Source: Myxococcus eversor (GTDB taxonomy: Bacteria; Myxococcota; Myxococcia; Myxococcales; Myxococcaceae). Taken from it: 64,000 bases of DNA. Under the pieces are notes generated by a model. It searched no databases, was not told the origin of the DNA, and saw only the letters and a program-made list of their open reading frames with translations. The DNA lies in the NCBI RefSeq assembly GCF_010894455.1, contig NZ_JAAIXY010000012.1, forward strand, positions 248,001-312,000, written 5' to 3'. A program made the translations under genes and the position numbers. Below, piece by piece: positions 1 through 6,665 of the stretch (within the stretch, counting starts at the first letter, position 1; each line of letters opens with the position of its first letter).

Positions 1-351
1 CTGGAGAAGGCCCTGGAGGGCAAGGCCAAGGGGGACTCCCTGTCAGTGGTCATCCCCCCCGAGGACGGCTACGGGCCGCATGACCCGGAAGGCATCGAGG
101 AAGTTCCCAAGAGCGAGTTCCCGGAGGGCCTGGAGCTGACCGAGGGAGGCATCCTCACCGCCACGGACCCGGATGGGGACGAGGTGGACTTCCTCATCAA
201 GGAGATCAAGGGCGACCTCGTGGTGGTGGACTACAACCACCCGCTCGCCGGCAAGACGCTGCACTTCGACGTCACCGTCAGTGACGTCCGCGCCGCGACG
301 GCCGAGGAGCTGGAGCACGGCCACGCGCACGGTCCGGACGACGCGCACTGA
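1..351 (+). CDS. slyD: FKBP-type peptidyl-prolyl cis-trans isomerase, SlyD-like (5' truncated)
   Basis: This is the C-terminal 116 residues of a SlyD-type FKBP prolyl isomerase, a cytoplasmic folding chaperone. The reading frame is open from base 1, so the start lies outside the window. The flap-domain sequence PPEDGYGPHD and the return to the FKBP core (VVVDYNHPLAGKTLHFDVTV) are characteristic of SlyD. The tail is short but histidine-rich (EHGHAHGPDDAH), as in SlyD proteins that bind nickel or other metals. It converges with the outer-membrane protein at 409-1413 across a shared hairpin. Confidence 0.93.
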   Translation: MEKALEGKAKGDSLSVVIPPEDGYGPHDPEGIEEVPKSEFPEGLELTEGGILTATDPDGDEVDFLIKEIKGDLVVVDYNHPLAGKTLHFDVTVSDVRAATAEELEHGHAHGPDDAH

Positions 352-364
352 GTCCGCCCGGTGC

Positions 365-396
365 GGGAGGGAGGGCCCAGGAAGCCCTCCCTTCCC
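365..396. terminator. Bidirectional hairpin between convergent genes
   Basis: GGGAGGGC at 369-376 pairs with GCCCTCCC at 384-391 around a 7-base loop, and flanking G and C runs extend the stem. It sits between the slyD stop at 351 and the stop of the minus-strand gene at 409, so it can serve both. There is no long T tail, which is common in such GC-rich genomes. Confidence 0.55.
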
Positions 397-408
397 ATCC
401 ATCCCGAC

Positions 409-1413
409 TCAGCGACCGCCCATCAGGTCCGAGTTGAACGAGAAGCCGATGAGCATGTACGGCATGGGCTCCTGCCGGCTCGGGTGCTTCACGTACCAGG
501 CCACCATGCCGAGCACCGTGGGACGGTTGAACAGCGTCCCCTCGTCCGTGTTGAACGCGTACGAGGCGACCGGACCCACGCGCATGTGGCTGTTGTCGAC
601 CGTGGTGCTTCCGGAGACGCCCTGGTCCTCGTTGTAGCGGGGCCACACGGCGCTGAAGCGCGCGCCCAGCATCCAGCGGCCGGACAGGTAGACGACGTCC
701 GAGTCGTTGGTGAAGACCCATCCCTTGCCCGCGAGAATCGAGTCGAGCATCGGGTCATAGAACGTCGTCGCGCCGTCGCGCAGCGTCAGGTTCCAGTACT
801 CCAGGCTGAACTTGGCGCGCACCGCGATGGGGCCCACCTTCGCCTGGAGCGTCGGCTCCACGATGAAGTGGTGGCCGCTGGTGCTGTAGGCGTTGTCCTC
901 GCCCAGGTCCAACGCGTCATCCGAGAAGTCCTGCAGCGGGTTCGGATACGACTGGAGGAAGCCCATGGTGCCCAGGAAGCGCGTGTACTCGTAGCTGGCG
1001 CGTACGTTGAACAGGGCGATGGGCTGGATTTCGAACTGGGGGCCCACCTTGAGCGAGGCGGGGTTGGCCTTGATGAGGGCCGCGGCGTTGACGAACGTGT
1101 CGCGGAACAGCACCGACTCGCTGTCGAGCAGCCGCTTCTGGATGACCAGGCGGTTCTGCGTCTCCAGGCCGATGGGGTTGACCCGGAACAGGTTGAAGCT
1201 CGTCATGTACAGCCGGACGTTCGGGATGGGCCGGGGTGGGAGCGCCGGCGACGGCTCGTTGGCCGGGGTGACTTCCGGTGGCTGGGGCGCCCCGGTCGTC
1301 GGAACATCCGACGGCTGGGCGGCGGTGGTGGACTGCTGCGCGGCCGCGGGAGACACCAGACCCAGGCTCAGGCAGAGCGTGCAAATGGACAGCGATAGAC
1401 GCTTGAGCATCAT
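409..1413 (-). CDS. Secreted or outer-membrane protein of unknown function
   Basis: A 334-residue protein whose first 25 residues form a clear signal peptide (positive MMLKR start, hydrophobic core, cleavage near SPAAAQQ). A proline/threonine/alanine-rich linker follows to about residue 65. The rest has alternating polar and aromatic residues (VRLYMTSFNLFRVNP, FLGTMGFLQSYPNP, MRVGPVASYAFNTDEG) typical of a beta-barrel or periplasmic beta-rich protein. I do not recognise a specific family. It lies 59 bases downstream of the BASS transporter on the same strand and could be cotranscribed. An outer-membrane barrel is likely but not proven. Confidence 0.75.
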   Translation of the reverse strand: MMLKRLSLSICTLCLSLGLVSPAAAQQSTTAAQPSDVPTTGAPQPPEVTPANEPSPALPPRPIPNVRLYMTSFNLFRVNPIGLETQNRLVIQKRLLDSESVLFRDTFVNAAALIKANPASLKVGPQFEIQPIALFNVRASYEYTRFLGTMGFLQSYPNPLQDFSDDALDLGEDNAYSTSGHHFIVEPTLQAKVGPIAVRAKFSLEYWNLTLRDGATTFYDPMLDSILAGKGWVFTNDSDVVYLSGRWMLGARFSAVWPRYNEDQGVSGSTTVDNSHMRVGPVASYAFNTDEGTLFNRPTVLGMVAWYVKHPSRQEPMPYMLIGFSFNSDLMGGR

Positions 1414-1472
1414 CTCGACACTTCCTCGGGTGTGAGGGGGGACCGCGGCGAGGCAGACCGCGGCTCAGGCCT

Positions 1473-2375
1473 TCAGGAACGACTGGGAGAAACCGCGGGG
1501 CTCGTCTGTTCGTCTGAGTGGCGGCGCGTCACCGCGTAGCCGAAGATGGCCGCCGTGAAGTACATGACGATGCTGTAGATGGCGGGAGGAATGGCCATGG
1601 TCGCGTTGTTGAGCAGCAGCGGGCTCATGGCGATGGTCATCGCGAGGATGCCGTTGTGGATGCCGATCTCCATGCCGATGGCCACCGCCTGGCGTCGTGG
1701 CAGACGGAACACCAGCGGGGTGACGAATCCAATGGCCATGCTCAGCAGGTTGAAGCTCAGCGCCGCCAGCCCCACCTGCTTGAAGTACACGCCGATGTTC
1801 ACCCGCTCCTGGTAGACGGCGGCGGCGATGACGAAGATGAGGAACGCGACGGACATCAGCCGGATGGGCTTGTCCAGCGCCTGGGCGATGCCCGGCTTGC
1901 GTGAGCGGATGAGCATCCCGATGCTCACCGGGCCCAGCACGATGACGAAGACCTGCAGCACCTTGGAGAACTGCATGGGGACCGCGCGGTCCTCTCCCAT
2001 GAAGTGCATCAGGGACAGGTTGACGATGAGCGGCAGCGTGAAGAGCGTCAGCGCGCTGTTGACCGCCGTCAGCGTGATGTTGAGCGCGACGTCACCGCGG
2101 GCCAGGTGGCTGAAGAGGTTCGCCGTGGCGCCGCCGGGAGAGGCCGCCAGCAACATCAGCCCCACCGCGAGTTCCGGTCCCAGTCCGAAGGCATGGGCGA
2201 TGAGCGCACAGCCGGCGGGAAGCACCAGCATCTGGCACACGAGCCCGACAATCACCGCTCGCGGATAGACGATGACGCGCTTGAAGTCCGCCAGCGTCAG
2301 CGTCAGTCCCAGGCCGAGCATGATGACGGCCAACGACAAAGGAATCAGTACCGCGGTGAATACGTTTGACTGCAT
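1473..2375 (-). CDS. Bile acid:sodium symporter (BASS/SBF) family transporter
   Basis: A 300-residue inner-membrane protein with about nine or ten hydrophobic segments. It carries the BASS hallmarks: an N-terminal LGLGLTLTLADF segment, the GLMLLAASPGGATANLFSHLARGDVALN crossover region, and a C-terminal EIGIHNGILAMTIA segment. The family moves organic anions such as bile acids, pyruvate or pantoate, usually with sodium. The substrate here cannot be read from sequence. The start is an ATG at 2373-2375. A second, SBF-like member lies at 10181-11170. Confidence 0.88.
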   Translation of the reverse strand: MQSNVFTAVLIPLSLAVIMLGLGLTLTLADFKRVIVYPRAVIVGLVCQMLVLPAGCALIAHAFGLGPELAVGLMLLAASPGGATANLFSHLARGDVALNITLTAVNSALTLFTLPLIVNLSLMHFMGEDRAVPMQFSKVLQVFVIVLGPVSIGMLIRSRKPGIAQALDKPIRLMSVAFLIFVIAAAVYQERVNIGVYFKQVGLAALSFNLLSMAIGFVTPLVFRLPRRQAVAIGMEIGIHNGILAMTIAMSPLLLNNATMAIPPAIYSIVMYFTAAIFGYAVTRRHSDEQTSPAVSPSRS

Positions 2376-2586
2376 TCGCCCCCCGCCAAGTTTCGGGCGT
2401 TCCGTCGCCCGCGCCGCGCTGGTGTCTCAATGCAAACAAGCGTGGCGCACTTGGGTGTCTCGCTTCAAGCCACCCCTCGCGATTTGCGACGGTGTCCTGG
2501 CAGGTCATGACGCCCGGCGTCATTCATTTGTCACATCGATGGAAAGCTACACCTGTACGCGTGTTACCCGGCGGTGCGGGGTGGTG

Positions 2587-2929
2587 TCACGGTTTGCTCA
2601 GGGGGGTGTCCTGTTTGCCTTCCGGGGTAGGGACGCGGGCGAAGCGGCGGAAGAAGCTGGTGTCGTTCCAGCGCGGTCTTTCGGGGGCGTTGGCCACGGT
2701 GCGAGTCAGCTCCGTGAGCTAGGACCTTGACGTGGCCCCACCAACGCTTCACCTCGGGGGAGGGCTCGGCGGCGGGGGCCAGGGTGGGCAGCAACAACAG
2801 CGAGGTCCGCAACACGGAACGGTGCAGGGGCGCGCTCGTGGCGAGGGGCCTGTCTCCCTGACGAGCGACGGGGCGGGCCATTCCAGCCGTGCCTGGCAAG
2901 AGCCGTCCCATGGCGCAGGCCTGCCTCAC
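2587..2929 (-). pseudogene. Probable decayed gene, possibly an M28-type aminopeptidase remnant
   Basis: No intact gene fills 2376-2973. One minus-strand frame reads a signal-peptide-like stretch (RTSLLLLPTLAPAAEPSPEV) and then KRWWGHVKVL, ending near base 2720. In another frame, from about 2719, the sequence reads LTELTRTVANAPERPRWNDT and on to SFFRRFARVP, stopping at 2587-2589. The two pieces look like the beginning and end of one secreted protein joined out of frame. The WWGHVKVL-like start resembles secreted M28 peptidases, but I know this only by resemblance. I see nothing else in this 600-base interval. Confidence 0.35.
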
Positions 2930-2973
2930 TTCAGGGCGAGACAGGCGAGGCCGGCGTCGGCTAGGAGGGGCGC

Positions 2974-3846
2974 ATGAGCCGAGTCCTGACCGAGCTGCTG
3001 GAGCTCCTCAAGCTGGAGGCCATCGAGGAGAACCTGTTCCGGGGGAGGAGCCAGGACCTGGGCTTCCGCCAGCTCTTCGGCGGGCAGGTGCTCGGGCAGG
3101 CGCTCTCGGCCGCCAGCCAGACGGTGGAGCCGGCGAGGCATGTCCACTCGCTGCACGGCTACTTCCTTCGCCCCGGCGACGCGAGCCTGCCCGTCGTCTA
3201 CACCGTGGACCGCGTGCGCGACGGCGGCAGCTTCAGCACGCGGCGCATCGTCGCCATCCAGAAGGGGCAGCCCATCTTCACCATGATGGCGTCCTTCCAC
3301 GGAGACGAGGTCGGCTACGCGCACCAGTCCTCCATGCCGGACGTGCCCCCTCCGGAGAGCCTGCCCACGGACCTGGAGCTGCTGGCGCGCCAGGCGGACC
3401 GGATCCCCGCGCGGCTGCGCGAGAAGATCCTCTGCGACAAGCCCATCGAGATGCGACCGGTGGCCTACACGGACCCGTTCAATCCCGTGCCCACCGAGCC
3501 GCTCAAGGCGGTGTGGATTCGCGCCGACGGCGGGCTTCCGGATGACCCGCAGGTGCACAAGTACGTGCTCGCGTACGCGTCCGACTTCAACCTCATCAGC
3601 ACCGTGCTGCTGCCGCACGCGGCCAGCTTCTTCCAGCCGCAAGTCGTTGGCGCGAGCCTGGACCACGCCCTCTGGTTCCATGGCGACTTGAAGGTGAATG
3701 ACTGGCTGCTCTACGTCATGGACAGCCCGTGGGCGGGCAACGCCCGGGGCCTGGCGCGCGGCTCCGTCTACACGCGCGATGGCCGCCTCGTCGCCTCCGT
3801 GGCGCAAGAAGGACTGTTGCGCATCGTCAAGGGCGACAAGCGGTAG
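2974..3846 (+). CDS. tesB: Acyl-CoA thioesterase II
   Basis: A 290-residue double-hotdog thioesterase that hydrolyses acyl-CoA to free fatty acid and CoA in the cytoplasm. The N-terminal hotdog has the TesB signature FGGQVLGQALSAA near residues 31-43 and LHGYFLRPGD. The C-terminal hotdog has ASLDHALWFH, which holds the catalytic Asp, and SVAQEGLLR, which holds the catalytic Gln. The length matches E. coli TesB (286). It starts at an ATG preceded by GGAGGGG. No operon partner is obvious, although a glutamine amidotransferase follows after 84 bases. The function fits the acyl-CoA metabolism encoded elsewhere in the window. Confidence 0.95.
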   Translation: MSRVLTELLELLKLEAIEENLFRGRSQDLGFRQLFGGQVLGQALSAASQTVEPARHVHSLHGYFLRPGDASLPVVYTVDRVRDGGSFSTRRIVAIQKGQPIFTMMASFHGDEVGYAHQSSMPDVPPPESLPTDLELLARQADRIPARLREKILCDKPIEMRPVAYTDPFNPVPTEPLKAVWIRADGGLPDDPQVHKYVLAYASDFNLISTVLLPHAASFFQPQVVGASLDHALWFHGDLKVNDWLLYVMDSPWAGNARGLARGSVYTRDGRLVASVAQEGLLRIVKGDKR

Positions 3847-3930
3847 CTCGCCGCACGTGGCCGCGCGCGCCCGTGCTCGAGGGAATCCGGGTAGGCTGCC
3901 CGCGCGACGGCGGACACGGAGGGCTTCTCA

Positions 3931-4626
3931 ATGCGCGCGGTGGTGTACCAGCACGAAGAGCACGAGGGCGTTGGACTCCTGGGACCCGCGCTCACCAAGG
4001 TGGGCTTCACCCTCGTCAATCGCTTCCGCTCCGTGAAGCACGAGGACGTGGACGCGGAGCTGGTGGTGGTGATGGGCGGCCCCATGGGCGTCTACGAGGC
4101 GGACCAGCACCCGTTCCTGCGCGAGGAGCTGTCCGTCCTCCGCGAGCGCCTGGCCCACGAGCGTCCGTGTCTGGGCATCTGCCTGGGCGCGCAGCTCCTC
4201 GCGGACGCCGCGGGCGCGGAGGTCTTCGCCGGCAAGAATGGCTTCGAGGTGGGCGTGGGCCCGGTGCGGTGGACCGCGGAGGGCCTCAAGGACTCCGTCA
4301 TCGCCGGCGTGCGTCCGCGCACCGTCGTCGCCCACTGGCACGGTGACACGTACAAGGCCGTGCCCGGCGCCACGCTGCTGGCCTCCACCGACCGCTACGT
4401 CCAGCAGGCGTTCCGGCTCGGCGCCTCGTTCGGCTTCCAGTTCCACCTGGAGCTGACCGCCCGGGAAATGGGGCGCTGGCTGGAGCTGGGCGCCGAGGAC
4501 CTCCGCCAACGCGGCAGGGACCTCGCGGAGCTGAAGGCCGCGCTTCCGAAACTCGAATCCGCCGAAAAAGAGAATGCCGAACTGCTCCAGCGTCTCGCGG
4601 AGCACTTCGCGCAGCACGTCCGCTGA
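3931..4626 (+). CDS. Class I glutamine amidotransferase (GMP synthase-like)
   Basis: A 231-residue stand-alone class I (triad) glutamine amidotransferase. The nucleophile elbow is CLGICLGAQ with Cys84. The other triad members are His172 and Glu174 in FQFHLE, and the oxyanion region is MGGPMGVYE at 48-56. Such proteins resemble the amidotransferase domain of GMP synthase, but the partner enzyme and amide acceptor are unknown. A coiled, charged tail from about residue 195 (LAELKAALPKLESAEKENAEL) extends beyond the catalytic domain. It is probably monocistronic. Confidence 0.88.
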   Translation: MRAVVYQHEEHEGVGLLGPALTKVGFTLVNRFRSVKHEDVDAELVVVMGGPMGVYEADQHPFLREELSVLRERLAHERPCLGICLGAQLLADAAGAEVFAGKNGFEVGVGPVRWTAEGLKDSVIAGVRPRTVVAHWHGDTYKAVPGATLLASTDRYVQQAFRLGASFGFQFHLELTAREMGRWLELGAEDLRQRGRDLAELKAALPKLESAEKENAELLQRLAEHFAQHVR

Positions 4627-4865
4627 ACGTCCCTGGCGGGCCTCGCCTGGGCCTTGAAGCGTCCATGTGACTCGAAGCAGCCAGGCATGTTTTGACCCTG
4701 GGTCCGTCTGGCTCCGAGCGGGCGGCTTTGAACCGGGAGGGGGAGGGCCCCTTTGCCCTCCTGGCTCACGTGAGATGTCTCAGTCATGTATCGTCGGAGT
4801 CATCCGCCGGCGAAGAGGGGGAAGTCTGTCTCGCCGATACAGCGTGCGGACGCGTTGAGGTGGGG

Positions 4866-5405
4866 ATGTGGTGTTTCGGCATGGTGCTGACGGTGCTCGC
4901 GGGGGTGCCCCCGGACGGCGTCGCTCAGCTCGAGAAGGTGGAGCGCCTGATGCCCGCGCTCCAGCGGATGGCCGTGGACCCTGAGCTGGTGCGGGCGGTG
5001 CGCGAGCAGAACGCGCGGGGAGTCTCGCTGGCGTCCATTCGCGCGGACGATGCCGCGTGGCTGTCCACTCCGGCGATGACACCCTTCAAGCAGCGGGTGC
5101 TGGAGGCGGCCGGCTCGCGGGTGCTGGCGCGCCACCGCGAACTCGTGGGCGTGCGCAAGGTGGCGGAGGCGTTCGTGATGGATCGCCAGGGCGCGCTGGT
5201 GGGCGCCACGCGGCGGACGAGCGACTACTGGCAGGGGGACGAAGAGAAGTTCCAGGTCCCGTTCAAGCAGGGGCGGGTGCTGACCGAGCACCCCTTCTTC
5301 GACGAGTCCTCCCAGGCCTACGTCATCCAGGTCTCCCTGCCTGTGCGCGACGGCGGCCAGGTCATCGGCGCCGTCACCATCGGCCTCTCCCTGCTCGACC
5401 TCTGA
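4866..5405 (+). CDS. PDC/Cache-like sensor protein
   Basis: A 179-residue protein. I chose the ATG at 4866 because it gives a short hydrophobic leader (MWCFGMVLTVLAGV); an upstream in-frame extension to 4692 has no coding character. The C-terminal half has the look of a PDC/Cache sensor: AEAFVMDRQGALVGATRRTSDYW followed by QVSLPVRDGGQVIGAVTIGLSLLDL, where the last strands resemble the end of a membrane-proximal Cache domain. No output domain is present. It ends 20 bases before the chemoreceptor gene, and the pair is probably one transcript, so it may sense ligand for that receptor or be a regulator split from it. Confidence 0.72.
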   Translation: MWCFGMVLTVLAGVPPDGVAQLEKVERLMPALQRMAVDPELVRAVREQNARGVSLASIRADDAAWLSTPAMTPFKQRVLEAAGSRVLARHRELVGVRKVAEAFVMDRQGALVGATRRTSDYWQGDEEKFQVPFKQGRVLTEHPFFDESSQAYVIQVSLPVRDGGQVIGAVTIGLSLLDL

Positions 5406-5425
5406 AGCCTCCTCGCGGACCGCCC

Positions 5426-6520
5426 ATGCGCTTGCTCGACGCTCTCTCCCTCCGCACCCGCCTGACGCTGGCGGTCTCCCTGCTCACGCTCTGCGCGCTG
5501 GCGCCGCTCAACGTCCTGGGCCGCATCTTCATCTCCGACAACCTCCAGGCGCAGATCCACGCGACGTTGCTCGTGGAGGCGCAGGGCCTGAGAGACCTCG
5601 TCGAGTCCACGCTGGCCGAGCGCGAGGCGAACGCCCGGAGTTGGTCCGAGGACTCCATCCTCCGGGGCGCGCTGCTCTTCGACACCTTCGACAAGAGCGA
5701 CGCGGTGCTCGTCGCCCTGGAGAAGCGGCACCCGTCCTTCGCCGGGCTGGTGCTCTTCACCGAGGAGGGCCGCGCGGTGTCCGCCAGCGAGGAGCGGCTG
5801 CGCGAGGCCTACGAGGGCCACGAGGCCCAGGTGCGCGCCACGTCGTGGTTCCGCGCCGCGCTGAATGGAAGGATGGACACCACGGGCGTGGGGGCGGCCG
5901 GCGAGGCCACCGTCACCGCGAGCCTGGAGGGCTTCGCGCAGCTGCGCGAGCAGGTGGGCCGCGTGGCCAGCAGCATCTCCGCCCTCAATGAGCGCACGCA
6001 GCAGATTGGCGGCATCACCCAGACGGTGCAGGACCTGGCCGACCAGTCCAACATGCTCGCCCTCAACGCGGCCATCGAAGCGGTCCGCTCCGGCGAGCAC
6101 GGCAAGGGCTTCGGCGTGGTGGCGCGCGAGATTCGCAGCCTCGCCGACCAGTCCATCACCTCCACCGGCCGCGTCCGCGAAATCCTCGACGACATCCGCC
6201 TGTCCATCCAGGGCGCCGTCCGGCAGGCCGAGCAGAGCCAGGGCAGCGCTGAAACCGGATTGACGCAGGTGCGCGCCAGCGGCGACAGCCTTCGCGAGCT
6301 CACCGGCATCATCCAGGACAACGCCTCCGCCGCTCAGCAGATCGCCGCCGCCGTGACGCAACAGAATGCCGGCGTCGCTCAAATCTTCACCGCCGTGACG
6401 GACTTGTCCCGGATGATGGAAGAGTCCATGCAGGGATTGCAGAGCTCCCAGCGGATTACCGCGTCGCTGCGCGAGGTCGCCGCGCGCATGGAGACGGTGG
6501 CCGCCACGTACCGCGTCTAG
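5426..6520 (+). CDS. Methyl-accepting chemotaxis protein, apparently lacking TM2 and HAMP
   Basis: A 364-residue chemoreceptor. It has one hydrophobic helix at about 12-32, then roughly 120 residues of Cache-type sensor (ending near LNGRMDTT). It then passes directly into the cytoplasmic signalling bundle (TASLEGFAQLREQVGRVASS). The hairpin tip is canonical, LNAAIEAVRSGEHGKGFGVV near 209-229, where CheA/CheW would dock. I see no second membrane helix and no HAMP domain, which a receptor of this type normally needs. The upstream sensor gene and this one are probably cotranscribed. It may be a degenerate receptor or a working variant. Confidence 0.9.
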   Translation: MRLLDALSLRTRLTLAVSLLTLCALAPLNVLGRIFISDNLQAQIHATLLVEAQGLRDLVESTLAEREANARSWSEDSILRGALLFDTFDKSDAVLVALEKRHPSFAGLVLFTEEGRAVSASEERLREAYEGHEAQVRATSWFRAALNGRMDTTGVGAAGEATVTASLEGFAQLREQVGRVASSISALNERTQQIGGITQTVQDLADQSNMLALNAAIEAVRSGEHGKGFGVVAREIRSLADQSITSTGRVREILDDIRLSIQGAVRQAEQSQGSAETGLTQVRASGDSLRELTGIIQDNASAAQQIAAAVTQQNAGVAQIFTAVTDLSRMMEESMQGLQSSQRITASLREVAARMETVAATYRV

Positions 6521-6544
6521 TCAATGTCAGCGGGGCGACACTCA

Positions 6545-6565
6545 GTGTGCTTTGCGGGAGCACAC
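6545..6565. terminator. Hairpin downstream of the chemoreceptor gene
   Basis: GTGTGCT (6545-6551) and AGCACAC (6559-6565) form a perfect 7-bp stem with a 7-base loop, 25 bases after the chemoreceptor stop. An AT-rich stretch (GTAAATAAGGATTATG) follows within 20 bases and could hold the -10 region of the protease gene. The hairpin could terminate the upstream operon or regulate the downstream one. Confidence 0.4.
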
Positions 6566-6665
6566 TCCGAGTAAATAAGGATTATGCGCAACCCGGGGAT
6601 TCCTGGAGCCATTCCGGTTCCTTGGAGGCCTCGTTCCGTTGGTCCTTCATCTGAAGGAGCACCGC

